Notes: generated by a model from the letters alone, not told the origin. Positions 19,015-28,256 are shown, numbered from the stretch's first letter. The stretch is 64,000 nucleotides of DNA from Caballeronia sp. Lep1P3 (GCF_022879595.1 NZ_CP084266.1:806001-870000); one strand, 5' to 3'. Numbers and translations are program-made.

Positions 19015-19034
19015 TACTGTACATGCGTACAGTC
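19015..19034 (+). promoter_or_regulatory. LexA (SOS) box overlapping the nuclease-helicase start codon
   Basis: TACTGTACATGCGTACAGTC matches the CTG-N10-CAG LexA consensus. CTG is at 19017-19019 and CAG at 19030-19032. The ATG of the helicase gene (19023) lies inside the box, so bound LexA would cover the start region. No ribosome-binding site is visible before the ATG; a -10-like TAGACT at 19010-19015 would give a leaderless mRNA. Confidence 0.8.
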
Positions 19035-21311
19035 TCCGAGCCCGCCTACACCGTCGCCGTGCGCGCGCTATGCGAGTTCACCGCGAAACAGGGCGATCTC
19101 GACCTGCGGTTCACGCCGACGCCCACGGCACAGGAAGGCATGGCAGGCCACGTCGCCGTGACGAATCGCCGGTCGGCGGGTTATCTGAAGGAAATCGCAC
19201 TCAGCGCAAACTACGGGCCGCTTTGCGTGCGCGGGCGCGCCGACGGCTTCGATCCCGCCGCGAACCGGTTGGAGGAAATCAAGACGCATCGCGGCAAGCT
19301 GGAGTCCATGCCGCAGAATCACCGGCATCTTCACTGGGCGCAGGCGCGTGTCTATGGGCATCTGATGTGCCGGAAGCTCGGGCTGGAAAGTATCGAGATC
19401 GCGCTCGTTTATTTCGATATCGTCGATCAAACCGAAAGTGTGCTCGCCGAAACACAGACGGCTGCCGCGCTGAAGGAACACTTCGACCGCCAGTGCGAGC
19501 GGTTCATCGCGTGGGCCGAGCAGGAAATGCGGCACCGCGCGGACCGCGATGCGTCTCTTTCGGCGCTCGCCTTTCCGCACGACGCCTTTCGCCCCGGCCA
19601 GCGCGCGCTCGCGGAAGCGGTGTATCGCGCGGCGATGTCGCAACGCTGCCTCGTCGCACAGGCGCCGACCGGCATCGGCAAGACCGTCGGCACGCTTTTT
19701 CCGCTGCTGAAGGCGTGGTCCGCGCAGCAACTCGACAAGATCTATTTCCTGACCGCAAAGAGCGCGGGCCGGCAACTCGCGCTCGATGCGCTCACGACGC
19801 TCGGCGCGCGCGCAAGCGAGCCGCTGCGCGTGGTTGAACTCGTCGCCCGCGACAAGTCGTGCGAGCACCCCGACCGCTCCTGCCACGGCGATTCGTGCCC
19901 GCTCGCGCGCGGCTTCTACGACCGGCTGCCGGCTGCGCGCGCCGCCGCGCTCGAACGCGCGCATCTCGACCGCGCCTCGGTGGCCGACACCGCGCGCGAG
20001 CACGCCGTCTGTCCGTACTATTTGAGCCAGGAATTGTCGCGCTGGGCGGACGTGATCGTCGGCGACTACAACTATTACTTCGACACGAGCGCCATGCTCT
20101 TCGCGCTCGCGGAAGCGAACCGCTGGCGCGTGGCGGTGCTCGTCGACGAGGCGCACAACCTCGTCGACCGGGCGCGCGGCATGTATTCCGCGACGCTCGA
20201 CCAGGCGGCGTTCAGCGCGATGCGCCGCGCCGCGCCGCCGGTTTTCGGCAAGACGCTCGCGCGCGTGGCGCGCAGTTTCAGCGACGCGAGCCGCGATCAG
20301 CACGCGGCGGGCATCGGGTACGCGGCGCACGCCGAACCGCCCGCGAAGCTGCTGACGGCGCTCGGGCAGGCGGTATCGTCGATGACGGAAACGCTCGCCG
20401 AGCAGCCGGACGTCTTCACGCCCGATGTCCTGCGCTTTTATTTCGATGCCGTGCATTTCACGCGCATCGCCGAACGGTTCGGCGCGCATTCGATGTTCGA
20501 CATCGCGCTCGCCGGCAAGCGCCAGGCGTCGTTCTGCCTGCGCAACGTGATTCCCGCGCCGCACCTTGCACCGCGCTTCGCCCGCGCGCATACCGTTGCG
20601 CTTTTTTCCGCGACGCTCACGCCCGCGCACTTCTACGCCGACACGCTCGGCGTGCCCGCGACGGCCGTGCGAATCGACGTGGAATCGCCGTTCAGCGCGG
20701 ATCAACTCGACGTGCGCGCCATCGCCGACGTCTCGACGCGCTTTCGCGACCGCGCGCGCTCGGTGGAGCGCATCGCGGATCTGATCGCCGCGCAGTACCT
20801 CGACGCGCCGGGCAATTACCTGAGTTTTTTCAGCAGCTTCGACTATCTGGCGCAAGTCGCGTCGGCGCTTGGCGAACGCCATCCGTCGATTCCGATTTGG
20901 CAACAATCCCGCGCGATGAGCGAAGCCGCGCAGCAGGCATTTCTCGGGCGATTCGAAGAGGACGGGCGCGGCATCGGCTTCGCGGTGCTCGGCGGCGCGT
21001 TCGGCGAGGCGATCGATTTGCCGGGCACGCGGCTCATCGGCGCATTCGTCGCGACGCTCGGGTTGCCGCAACTGAATCCGGTGAATCAGGAGATGAAGGC
21101 GCGCATGCACGACGCGTTCGGCGAAGGCTACGCGTACACCTATCTCTTTCCCGGCCTTCAGAAGGTCGTGCAGGCGGCGGGCCGCGTGATTCGCGGACCG
21201 CAAGATCGCGGCGTGCTGTATCTCATCGACGACCGTTTCGCGCATGCCGAAGTGCGGCGGCTCCTGCCGGCGTGGTGGAACGTCAAGGTGCTGCGCAAGA
21301 GCGCTGCATGA
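19023..21311 (+). CDS. XPD/DinG-type ATP-dependent DNA helicase with N-terminal PD-(D/E)XK nuclease-like domain
   Basis: Predicted Fe-S superfamily 2 helicase for DNA repair, 762 residues. The N-terminus looks nuclease-like (Cas4/RecB type): D74 in RGRADGF, E85-I-K87, and Q107-x3-Y111. Walker A APTGIGKT lies at 214-221. Four cysteines (C280, C287, C292, C330) suit a 4Fe-4S cluster as in XPD and DinG. The DEAH box is at 375-378. The late QAAGRVIRGPQDRGVLYLID segment near residue 705 is motif VI of XPD/Rad3. The start codon lies inside a LexA box, so it is very likely damage-inducible. In other Proteobacteria relatives of this helicase sit beside a FAN1-type nuclease; here no such gene is adjacent. 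Some doubt remains about the first ~8 residues. Confidence 0.88.
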   Translation: MRTVSEPAYTVAVRALCEFTAKQGDLDLRFTPTPTAQEGMAGHVAVTNRRSAGYLKEIALSANYGPLCVRGRADGFDPAANRLEEIKTHRGKLESMPQNHRHLHWAQARVYGHLMCRKLGLESIEIALVYFDIVDQTESVLAETQTAAALKEHFDRQCERFIAWAEQEMRHRADRDASLSALAFPHDAFRPGQRALAEAVYRAAMSQRCLVAQAPTGIGKTVGTLFPLLKAWSAQQLDKIYFLTAKSAGRQLALDALTTLGARASEPLRVVELVARDKSCEHPDRSCHGDSCPLARGFYDRLPAARAAALERAHLDRASVADTAREHAVCPYYLSQELSRWADVIVGDYNYYFDTSAMLFALAEANRWRVAVLVDEAHNLVDRARGMYSATLDQAAFSAMRRAAPPVFGKTLARVARSFSDASRDQHAAGIGYAAHAEPPAKLLTALGQAVSSMTETLAEQPDVFTPDVLRFYFDAVHFTRIAERFGAHSMFDIALAGKRQASFCLRNVIPAPHLAPRFARAHTVALFSATLTPAHFYADTLGVPATAVRIDVESPFSADQLDVRAIADVSTRFRDRARSVERIADLIAAQYLDAPGNYLSFFSSFDYLAQVASALGERHPSIPIWQQSRAMSEAAQQAFLGRFEEDGRGIGFAVLGGAFGEAIDLPGTRLIGAFVATLGLPQLNPVNQEMKARMHDAFGEGYAYTYLFPGLQKVVQAAGRVIRGPQDRGVLYLIDDRFAHAEVRRLLPAWWNVKVLRKSAA

Positions 21312-21357
21312 GCACGACACGTCGGGCACTGCTCTTGCTGGATGACGGCACCCACAA

Positions 21358-21379
21358 GCCGGACGTCAGAAAGTCCGGC
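21358..21379 (+). terminator. weak stem-loop after the helicase gene
   Basis: GCCGGAC and GTCCGGC form a 7-bp stem with an 8-base loop, 47 bases after the helicase stop and 20 bases before the hemerythrin start. There is no T tract. It may instead be an mRNA leader structure of the hemerythrin gene. Confidence 0.35.
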
Positions 21380-21398
21380 ACACATAAGGAGAAGCCAC

Positions 21399-21932
21399 AT
21401 GTCCACCGCACAGAACCCGCGTGACGCGCTGAAGATTCTCGAAGAAGACCATCGCGACGTCGAGCAGCTTTTCGAAGCCTTCGACCGCGCGCCGAAAGAC
21501 GATCTCGAACGCAAGTCCACGCTGGTTCAGCGCGCCTGCGAGCTGCTGACGATTCATGCGATCGTCGAAGAGGAATTGCTGTATCCCGCCGCGCGCGAAG
21601 CGCTCGGCACCGACGACGAAAAGATCGACGTGGAAGAAGCCTACGTCGAGCACTTTCTCGTCAAGACGCTGATCGAGAAATTCACGCAGCTCAAGGCCGG
21701 CGAAGAAGGCTTCGATGCGACGTTCCGCGTGCTGAAGGAAAACGTGATGCATCACGTCGAAGAAGAGGAATCGCAGCTTTTCAAGGAAGTGCGCAAGACC
21801 GGACTCGATCTCGCGGCGCTCGGCGAAAAGATCGAGGCGCGCAAGACGGAACTGCAGAACCGCCTCACCGAAGTCGCGACGAAAACGGGAACGGACTCGG
21901 TGACGGGCAAATCCGCGGCCACCGCGGACTGA
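21399..21932 (+). CDS. hemerythrin (HHE) domain protein
   Basis: Four-helix-bundle diiron protein of 177 residues. The ATG at 21399 follows AAGGAG. Iron ligands are recognisable: H18 in EEDHRD, H53 and E57 in IHAIVEEELL, H85 in VEHFLVKT, and H118/H119 with E123 in MHHVEEEES. HHE proteins store or sense oxygen, nitric oxide or iron and help in stress defence. The C-terminal 30 residues are a polar tail. It begins 87 bases after the helicase stop and could share its SOS transcript, though the stem-loop in between argues for some separation. Confidence 0.93.
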   Translation: MSTAQNPRDALKILEEDHRDVEQLFEAFDRAPKDDLERKSTLVQRACELLTIHAIVEEELLYPAAREALGTDDEKIDVEEAYVEHFLVKTLIEKFTQLKAGEEGFDATFRVLKENVMHHVEEEESQLFKEVRKTGLDLAALGEKIEARKTELQNRLTEVATKTGTDSVTGKSAATAD

Positions 21933-22009
21933 ATTGCAGCGCAAGACCCGGAGTGCGTGAGCGGCATGCGCGGCGCACAGTCGAGCCACGCACACCGGGA
22001 GAAAAAGCG

Positions 22010-22756
22010 ATGAAACGATTGGACAGCGCGCTCGCGCACGATGCGGGCGCGGATATCGTCGGGCGCATCGACGCGCTCGACTGGGCGGAAATCGAAACGC
22101 AACTGGATCTGCAAGGCTCGGCCATCGCGCCGGGCCTTTTTACGCGCGACGAATGCGCGGCGCTCGCCGCGCTGTACGACGACGATGCGCTCTTTCGCAG
22201 CCGCATCGTGATGGAACGCCACAGCTTCGGGCGCGGCGAGTACAAGTACTTCGCTTACCCGCTGCCGTCCGTACTCGACGACGTGCGCCGCGCGGCATAT
22301 GCGCATCTTGCGCCGGTGGCGAATCGGTGGAACGAGGTGATGGGCGTCGAGACGCGCTTTCCGGCGGATCACGCCGCGTTCATCGAGCGATGTCATCGCG
22401 CCGGACAGACGCGCCCGACGCCGCTTTTACTGCGCTACGTTCCCGGCGACTACAACTGCCTGCATCAGGATCTCTACGGCGAGCACGTCTTTCCGATCCA
22501 GATGGCGATTCTCTTGTCCGCGCCGCAATGCGATTTCACGGGCGGCGAATTCGTGATGACGGAGCAGCGGCCGCGCATGCAGTCGCGCGTGGAAGTGGTG
22601 CCGCTCACGCAAGGCGATGCGGTGTTTTTCGCCGTGCATCAGCGGCCGGTGCAGGGCACGCGCGGCGCGTATCGCGTGAACATGCGCCACGGCGTGAGCC
22701 GTCTGCGTTCGGGCAGGCGCCATATGCTCGGCGTGATATTCCACGACGCGCAGTGA
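22010..22756 (+). CDS. 2-oxoglutarate/Fe(II)-dependent oxygenase
   Basis: Prolyl-hydroxylase-type fold, 248 residues, ATG 22010 after GGGAG. The iron site is H152-x-D154 (YNCLHQDLYGEHVFP) and distal H227 in MRHGVSRL; R236 in SGRRHMLGVIFHDA should hold 2-oxoglutarate. The late segment HGVS..SGRR..LGVIFHDA is shared with 2OG oxygenases often found near alkylation-repair genes in Proteobacteria, so a demethylase or repair role is conceivable but not shown. It follows the hemerythrin gene by 77 bases on the same strand and ends 12 bases before the convergent ribA. Confidence 0.88.
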   Translation: MKRLDSALAHDAGADIVGRIDALDWAEIETQLDLQGSAIAPGLFTRDECAALAALYDDDALFRSRIVMERHSFGRGEYKYFAYPLPSVLDDVRRAAYAHLAPVANRWNEVMGVETRFPADHAAFIERCHRAGQTRPTPLLLRYVPGDYNCLHQDLYGEHVFPIQMAILLSAPQCDFTGGEFVMTEQRPRMQSRVEVVPLTQGDAVFFAVHQRPVQGTRGAYRVNMRHGVSRLRSGRRHMLGVIFHDAQ

Positions 22757-22768
22757 GCGCGCGCCTGG

Positions 22769-23458
22769 TTACTCGTTTTCGTCGAAGTAGTGCCCGAAGC
22801 GCGCCTGCTTCGTCTTGATATAGCGTTCGTTTTCCTCGCGCATCGGAATGGCGAGCGCGACGCGTTCGCTCACGGGAATGTCGTGCCTGAGCAGCGTGTC
22901 GAATTTCGACGGATTGTTGCTCATCAGCCGCACCGATTTCACGTTCATCGCGCGCAGGATGGCGGCGGCCGAATCGTACTCGCGGGCGTCGTCGGGAAGA
23001 CCGAGATGCAGGTTCGCATCGACGGTATCGAGTCCCTGTTCCTGCAGCGCATACGCGCGGATCTTGTTCGCGAGGCCGATGCCGCGCCCTTCGTGCCCGC
23101 GCAGATAGAGCAGGATGCCGCGGCTTTCCGCGGCGATATAACGCAACGCGAGGTCGAGCTGTTCGCCGCAATCGCACCGATACGAGCCGAAGACGTCGCC
23201 GGTCACGCACTCGGAATGCAGGCGCGTCAGCACGGATTTGCCGTTGCCCACGTCGCCCATGACGAAGGCGATGTGCTCGACACCCGTCTCCTTCACGCGA
23301 TAGACGTAAGAACCGAAAGTGCCGTAACGCGTCGGAATGGTGGCGGTCGCGGCCAGTTCGACGTCCGCGCATTCGGCGCATTCGCCGAAGCGGTGATGAC
23401 TATCTTGCACGGCAAGCGTTGGAGAAACGGTTTTCATAAAGTCAATCAGCAAGTCCAT
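22769..23458 (-). CDS. ribA: GTP cyclohydrolase II
   Basis: First committed step of riboflavin synthesis: GTP to 2,5-diamino-6-ribosylamino-pyrimidinone phosphate, formate and pyrophosphate. The zinc ligands are C84, C95 and C97 in [18 protein letters not shown]; the catalytic region [11 protein letters not shown] and the late [14 protein letters not shown] are intact. The start is uncertain: ATG 23458 (229 residues) is used here, ATG 23437 and GTG 23533 are in-frame alternatives and none has a clear ribosome-binding site. E. coli RibA has 196 residues, so a short N-terminal extension of ~30 residues with C27 and C30 (ECAEC) is present. No other rib genes are near, and a RibBA elsewhere is likely. 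Confidence 0.93.
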   Translation of the reverse strand: MDLLIDFMKTVSPTLAVQDSHHRFGECAECADVELAATATIPTRYGTFGSYVYRVKETGVEHIAFVMGDVGNGKSVLTRLHSECVTGDVFGSYRCDCGEQLDLALRYIAAESRGILLYLRGHEGRGIGLANKIRAYALQEQGLDTVDANLHLGLPDDAREYDSAAAILRAMNVKSVRLMSNNPSKFDTLLRHDIPVSERVALAIPMREENERYIKTKQARFGHYFDENE

Positions 23459-23575
23459 GACGCCGGGAACGCGTGGCGCGATGCCCGGCCTGTCATGGTA
23501 AGGCGCATCGGGAAGGTTTGCAGATTGTCGCACGGCGCGCGCCGCCTTTACCCGATGCCCTCGCTGCTCACGCCT

Positions 23576-24271
23576 TTATGCCGGATTGTCGAACGTGCCG
23601 GGACTGCGGTCGGTGGCGCGCCATTCGGGCTTGCGCACCGGATCGGCGTTCTTCAGTGCGGCGCGCAAGGCGTCGGCATCGAGGTCCGCCGTGTAGACGG
23701 GCGTCGCGGGCTGCTGGCGCCATGAATCGTCGATTTCGCCGGCATCGACCGCATCGAAGCCGATTTCGTCGATCAGCTTCATCACGACCTGCTTCGCGCG
23801 ATGATCGTCGCCCGCAACCGGAAGCGCGATGCGCCCGGGCGTGCCCGCGGGCTTGCCGTTCTTGCGCAGATGCGCCGCGTAGATATTGTTGAACGCCTTC
23901 ACGACGGGCCGCCCGATCTGCTGCTCGACCCAGCGGCTTTCCGGCATGCCCTTTTCGATTTCCTCGATGCGCCCGTCGCGCTGCTGCGGATAGTAGTTGC
24001 CGGTATCGACGACCACCACGTTCGCCGGCACGCCCGCGAAGAGGTTCTTCGGCAGCCCCGGCACTTTCGCTTCCGGGATCGTCACGACGACGAGTTCCGC
24101 GCCCTTCACCGCCTCTTTCGCTTCGACGGCAACGGCGCCTGTCGTGCGCTCGACGTCGCGCAGGGACTCCGGCCCGCGCGAATTGGCGATGCTGACGTCG
24201 TGCCCGCACTGCGCGAACCGCTCCGCGAGAACCTGTCCGATGTTTCCCGCTCCAATGATGCCGATCTTCAT
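23576..24271 (-). CDS. NADPH-dependent F420 reductase-like / NAD(P)-binding oxidoreductase
   Basis: Rossmann-fold protein of 231 residues, ATG 24271 after GGAGAGG. It begins MKIGIIGAGNIGQVLAERFA, with GxGxxG at residues 7-12, and contains VDTGNYYPQQRDGRIEEIE in the middle and VKAFNNIYAAHL near residue 130, all typical of the NAD-binding F420-oxidoreductase group (Fno-like). In organisms without F420 such proteins work as NADPH-dependent oxidoreductases of unknown substrate. It is 118 bases downstream of the start region of ribA on the same strand and divergent from ahpC; an oxidative-stress link is possible but only by position. Confidence 0.85.
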   Translation of the reverse strand: MKIGIIGAGNIGQVLAERFAQCGHDVSIANSRGPESLRDVERTTGAVAVEAKEAVKGAELVVVTIPEAKVPGLPKNLFAGVPANVVVVDTGNYYPQQRDGRIEEIEKGMPESRWVEQQIGRPVVKAFNNIYAAHLRKNGKPAGTPGRIALPVAGDDHRAKQVVMKLIDEIGFDAVDAGEIDDSWRQQPATPVYTADLDADALRAALKNADPVRKPEWRATDRSPGTFDNPA

Positions 24272-24375
24272 AACCTCTCCTTGTTCGATGGCGGCCTGTC
24301 CCGGTACGCAAGCCCGATGCCGGGCCAAAGCAACGGCGAATCGACGCGATAGGCCAGATCAATTACAATGATAAA

Positions 24376-24399
24376 ATCAATCCACTTCCAAGGATTGAT
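24376..24399 (+). promoter_or_regulatory. perfect 8-bp dyad upstream of ahpC
   Basis: ATCAATCC and GGATTGAT with an 8-base spacer, centred about 67 bases before the ahpC start in an AT-rich stretch. Overlapping GATAAAA and TTGATAGT are weakly OxyR-like (ATAG half-sites), but the full four-half-site OxyR pattern is not present. It could be an operator or an mRNA leader hairpin. Confidence 0.5.
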
Positions 24400-24454
24400 A
24401 GTTTTAGTTCATACTTCACCTACTCCTTCAACACCACTGCAAGAGGAACTGGTA

Positions 24455-25018
24455 ATGCCGATCATCAACAGCCAAGTCAAGCCGTTCAAGGCCACCGCAT
24501 ATCACAACGGCGAGTTCGTTACCGTCACCGACGAAAACCTGAAGGGCAAGTGGTCCGTGTTCGTTTTCTACCCGGCCGACTTCACGTTCGTCTGCCCGAC
24601 GGAACTCGGCGATCTGGCTGATCGTTACGAAGAATTCAAGAAGCTGGGCGTCGAAATCTACGGCGTCTCGACCGATACGCACTTCACGCACAAGGCGTGG
24701 CACGACACGTCGGACACGATCGGCAAGATCAAGTATCCGATGATCGGCGACCCGACGCTCGCGATCTCGCGCAACTTCGACGTGCTGATCGAAGAAGAAG
24801 GCCTGGCGCTGCGCGGTACGTTCGTGATCAACCCGGAAGGCGAGATCAAGCTGTGCGAAGTCCACGACAACGGCATCGGCCGTGACGCGGGCGAACTGCT
24901 GCGCAAGGTGCAGGCCGCGCAATACGTCGCATCGCATCCGGGCGAAGTTTGCCCCGCCAAGTGGACGCCGGGCGCTGAAACGCTGACGCCGTCGCTCGAC
25001 CTCATCGGCAAGATCTAA
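24455..25018 (+). CDS. ahpC: alkyl hydroperoxide reductase subunit C (2-Cys peroxiredoxin)
   Basis: Reduces hydrogen peroxide, organic peroxides and peroxynitrite. The 187-residue length equals that of E. coli AhpC. Peroxidatic C47 sits in [10 protein letters not shown] and resolving C166 in GEVCPAKW. The ATG at 24455 follows AAGAGGAACTGGTA. The chain ends SLDLIGKI, as in typical AhpC decamers. It is followed 148 bases later by ahpF, its flavoprotein reductant, with two strong hairpins in between that would allow unequal expression. The upstream dyad may serve regulation by an OxyR-type factor. Confidence 0.97.
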   Translation: MPIINSQVKPFKATAYHNGEFVTVTDENLKGKWSVFVFYPADFTFVCPTELGDLADRYEEFKKLGVEIYGVSTDTHFTHKAWHDTSDTIGKIKYPMIGDPTLAISRNFDVLIEEEGLALRGTFVINPEGEIKLCEVHDNGIGRDAGELLRKVQAAQYVASHPGEVCPAKWTPGAETLTPSLDLIGKI

Positions 25019-25044
25019 GCCTCGTCCCTCACGAGCGCTTGACC

Positions 25045-25071
25045 GGACTTGCCGCGCTCTGCGGCAAGTCC
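25045..25071 (+). promoter_or_regulatory. intercistronic hairpin 1 between ahpC and ahpF
   Basis: GGACTTGCCGC and GCGGCAAGTCC form a perfect 11-bp stem with loop GCTCT, 26 bases after the ahpC stop. No T tract follows, so it is more likely an attenuator or 3' mRNA stabiliser than a simple terminator. Confidence 0.75.
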
Positions 25072-25086
25072 ACAGAATCAAGACGT

Positions 25087-25120
25087 TTCCGACGCGGCGC
25101 CCGACGGCGCCGTGTCGGAA
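25087..25120 (+). promoter_or_regulatory. intercistronic hairpin 2 between ahpC and ahpF
   Basis: A 15-bp stem with one G-U pair, from TTCCGAC...GGCGCC to its complement, capped by a four-base loop. It follows hairpin 1 by 15 bases and ends 46 bases before ahpF. Very high stability is expected. Confidence 0.75.
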
Positions 25121-25166
25121 CACGTCCGCACCATCCCAAGAACAACGTCACGGAACGGACAACGCC

Positions 25167-26747
25167 ATGCTGGACGCCAACCTCAAGAATCAGTTGAAAG
25201 CCTATCTGGAAAAGGTCACCCGGCCCATCGAGCTCGTCGCCTTCCTCGACGACAGCGACAAGTCGCGTGAGCTGAAAAGCCTGCTCGACGAAATCGCTTC
25301 GCTGTCCACGCGGATCAGCGTCGTCGAGAAAGAGGACGCCGGCGCGCGCCGTCCGTCGTTCACCATCGGCGAACCGGGCAAGGCCGCGGGCATCCACTTC
25401 GCGGGCATCCCGATGGGCCACGAATTCACGTCGCTCGTGCTGGCGCTGCTTCAAACGGGCGGCCATCCGATCAAGCTCGACGACGCCACCATCGAGCAGA
25501 TTCGCAATCTCGACGGCGACTATCAGTTCGAGACGTACTTCTCGCTGTCGTGCCAGAACTGCCCGGAAGTCGTGCAGGCGCTGAACGTGATGGCGATCAT
25601 CAATCCGCGCATCCGGCACGTCGCGATCGACGGCGCGCTCTTCCAGAAGGAAGTCGAAGATCGGCAAGTCATGGCCGTCCCGACGATGTTCCTGAACGGC
25701 GAGAGCTTCGGCCAGGGCCGCAGCGGCGTGAAGGAAATTCTCGCGAAGCTCGACAGCGGTTCGGCCGCGCGCGCCGCGAAGGAACTGGAAAAGAAGCCGG
25801 TGTTCGACGTGCTGATCGTCGGCGGCGGTCCGGCTGGCGCGGCTGCCGCGATCTACTCGGCGCGCAAGGGCATTGCGACGGGCGTCGTCGCCGAGCGCTT
25901 CGGCGGCCAGGTGCTCGACACGATGGCGATCGAAAATTTCGTCTCCGTGCAGGAAACCGAAGGACCGAAGTTCGCGACGGCGCTCGAACAGCACGTCAAG
26001 AGCTATGAAGTCGACGTGATGGACGTGCAGCGCGCCGAAAAGCTGGTGCCGGGCCGCATCAACGAGGTGCATCTGGCGAGCGGCGCAGTGCTGAAGGCGA
26101 AGACGATCATTCTCGCCACAGGCGCGCGCTGGCGCGAAATCAACGTGCCGGGCGAGCGCGAATATCGCGGACGCGGCGTGGCGTACTGCCCGCACTGCGA
26201 TGGCCCGCTCTTCAAGGGCAAGCGCGTTGCGGTGATCGGCGGCGGCAACTCGGGCGTCGAGGCGGCCATCGATCTGGCGGGCGTCGTGTCGGCGGTCACG
26301 CTGATCGAATTCGGCGCGGAACTGCGCGCCGACGCGGTCCTGCAGAAAAAGCTGCGCAGCCTGTCGAACGTGACCATCGTGACGAGCGCGCAGACGACGG
26401 AGATCACCGGCGACGGCAAGAAGGTCAACGGCCTGAAGTACACGGACCGCGCGACGGGCGAAAGCCACCGCGTCGAGCTGGAAGGCGTGTTCGTGCAGAT
26501 CGGTCTCGTGCCGAACACGGAATGGCTCAAGGGCACGATCGAGCTCTCGAAGCACGGCGAGATCATCGTCGATGCGAAGGGCGCGACCTCGCTGCCGGGC
26601 GTGTTCGCCGCCGGCGACGTGACCACGGTTCCGTTCAAGCAGATCGTGATTGCGGTCGGCGAAGGCGCGAAGGCATCGCTCGGTGCGTTCGATCACCTGA
26701 TCCGCGCATCGGTGGAAGACGAAGCCGAGGAAGCCGTCGCGGCGTAA
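25167..26747 (+). CDS. ahpF: alkyl hydroperoxide reductase subunit F
   Basis: FAD-containing, NADH-dependent reductase that recharges AhpC. The N-terminal tandem thioredoxin-fold domain (residues 1-200) carries the redox pair in SLSCQNCPE; the FAD motif [17 protein letters not shown] begins near residue 215; the second redox pair CPHC lies in [11 protein letters not shown] near residue 344; the NADH motif [12 protein letters not shown] follows. The length of 526 residues agrees with E. coli AhpF (521). The ATG at 25167 is 148 bases after ahpC. A strong terminator lies 20 bases after the stop. Confidence 0.97.
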   Translation: MLDANLKNQLKAYLEKVTRPIELVAFLDDSDKSRELKSLLDEIASLSTRISVVEKEDAGARRPSFTIGEPGKAAGIHFAGIPMGHEFTSLVLALLQTGGHPIKLDDATIEQIRNLDGDYQFETYFSLSCQNCPEVVQALNVMAIINPRIRHVAIDGALFQKEVEDRQVMAVPTMFLNGESFGQGRSGVKEILAKLDSGSAARAAKELEKKPVFDVLIVGGGPAGAAAAIYSARKGIATGVVAERFGGQVLDTMAIENFVSVQETEGPKFATALEQHVKSYEVDVMDVQRAEKLVPGRINEVHLASGAVLKAKTIILATGARWREINVPGEREYRGRGVAYCPHCDGPLFKGKRVAVIGGGNSGVEAAIDLAGVVSAVTLIEFGAELRADAVLQKKLRSLSNVTIVTSAQTTEITGDGKKVNGLKYTDRATGESHRVELEGVFVQIGLVPNTEWLKGTIELSKHGEIIVDAKGATSLPGVFAAGDVTTVPFKQIVIAVGEGAKASLGAFDHLIRASVEDEAEEAVAA

Positions 26748-26767
26748 GCGTCGGCAGCAGCAGAAAC

Positions 26768-26803
26768 GAAAAAGGCGAACGGAGCGATCCGTTCGCCTCT
26801 TTC
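26768..26803. terminator. bidirectional terminator after ahpF
   Basis: AGGCGAACGGA and TCCGTTCGCCT form an 11-bp perfect stem with GCGA loop, flanked by AACGAAAA on the left and CTTTC on the right. It separates ahpF from the convergent histidine kinase gene. Confidence 0.85.
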
Positions 26804-26818
26804 ATTGGCGCGCCGCGT

Positions 26819-28048
26819 TCAATCGGCGGCCGATGCCTTCGGGTTCAGCGCGAGCGGAAACGTCACTTCGAAGACGCTGCCGTGCCCTTTCGCCGACTGA
26901 AAACGCAGCTCCCCGCCGAGCGTGCGCGAAAGCTCCTTGACGATGGCAAGCCCGAGTCCCGCGCCGGGGATATCGTCGGCGGCGGCGCGCTCGAATTCCT
27001 CGAACACGCGCTCCTGATCCGCCTCGCTGATGCCGACGCCGGTATCCGCGACACGCAAGCGCCAGCGGTCATCCGGCGCGGCGGTGATCGACAGCGCGAT
27101 TTCGCCCGACGCCGTGTATTTGATCGCGTTCGACAGCAGATTGAGCGCGACCTGCTTCACCTTCAGCCGGTTCGACACCACCGCGCCGAGGTTCGAATCC
27201 AGTTGCCCGACGAGGTTCAGCCCCTTCGCTTCGCTCATGGCGCGGCACGCCTGCATCAGTTCGTCGTACAAGCCGGCGAGATCGAAACGGTCGACTGTGA
27301 TCGTCGAATCGTCGCCGAGCAGCTTCGAGTATTCGAGCATTTCGTCAACGAGCGTCGCCATGTCCGCGACCTGACGGCTCGCCAGCCCGAGCGCGGTCTC
27401 GCGCCGTGCGGGCGAACGCGCCGCGAGTTGCAGCGCCGTCGAAAATACGTTGAGAAAGTTGCGCAAATCATGCGCGACGCGCCGCGTGACCTGCATGCGC
27501 GATTCGTACAAATCGCCGATGAGTTTCTGCCGCAGCGTCAGCTCGTAGTTCGCGCGTTCGAGCATGCCGGTGTATTCATCGATCTTGCGGTCGCGCTCGC
27601 TCACGGCTTCGCGAATCGACGCGAGCGTGACGAGGCTCACCACTTCGTCCGTCATGAGGCGCGCGTCTTCTTCGTCGGCGCGAGTGAAATCTTCATGCGA
27701 TGCCGCGTATTCGCCGATTGCCGACACGAGCACTTGCCGAAACAGATCCAGCTCGCGCACCAGTTCGTCGATGCGATAGCCCTGCTGCCAGCGCCATTGC
27801 CCATGCTGACGTGCGTCGCGTTCGAGCGCGCTTTCCTGTTCGCTGAGATTGCGCGACGCGATGACCGCGCAGATTTCCTCGAAGACGCTTGGAAGATGAT
27901 CCGCCAGTTGGCGATAGGTGAGCTGGTCCGAATGCTCGACTTCCTGATCCCCGAAAACCAGCTTCATCCAGCGTTCGGTCAGCGCGGCCTGCTGCTGTCG
28001 CAGCGCGTCCGCCAGCCCGGGCATGCCGCCGGCTGCGATGTCGCTCAT
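26819..28048 (-). CDS. soluble sensor histidine kinase with RsbRD-like N-terminal domain
   Basis: 409-residue kinase. The ATG at 28048 has GGAG upstream. Residues about 15-150 look like the RsbRD N-terminal sensory domain (all-helical; WRWQQGYRIDELVRELDLFR is typical). The dimerisation box RRVAHDLRNFLNVF carries the phospho-acceptor H193. The ATPase domain follows with NLLSNAIKYT (N box), DTGVGI (G1), and GAGLGLAIVKELS (G2). No membrane segment is seen, so it senses a cytoplasmic cue or a partner protein. No response regulator is adjacent: an orphan kinase. It is convergent with ahpF, on the other side of a terminator. Confidence 0.92.
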   Translation of the reverse strand: MSDIAAGGMPGLADALRQQQAALTERWMKLVFGDQEVEHSDQLTYRQLADHLPSVFEEICAVIASRNLSEQESALERDARQHGQWRWQQGYRIDELVRELDLFRQVLVSAIGEYAASHEDFTRADEEDARLMTDEVVSLVTLASIREAVSERDRKIDEYTGMLERANYELTLRQKLIGDLYESRMQVTRRVAHDLRNFLNVFSTALQLAARSPARRETALGLASRQVADMATLVDEMLEYSKLLGDDSTITVDRFDLAGLYDELMQACRAMSEAKGLNLVGQLDSNLGAVVSNRLKVKQVALNLLSNAIKYTASGEIALSITAAPDDRWRLRVADTGVGISEADQERVFEEFERAAADDIPGAGLGLAIVKELSRTLGGELRFQSAKGHGSVFEVTFPLALNPKASAAD

Positions 28049-28256
28049 GTGCGATTCTCCGATTCCTGTGCGCCGCCGACGGCGCGCGTCGAGCGAAGGT
28101 GATAAGCAGGAGCGACGGACGTCGACGAGACCGTCTTTCGTGCGGATACCCCGGCAGTATAGGCCGGCGTGCGCGCGTTCCGCGTTAATCCGACCGATCT
28201 TTTTGGGCTTTGCGGTCAAAATTTACTTGCTTTACGGCAGCAAACGGAGCGCGCCT

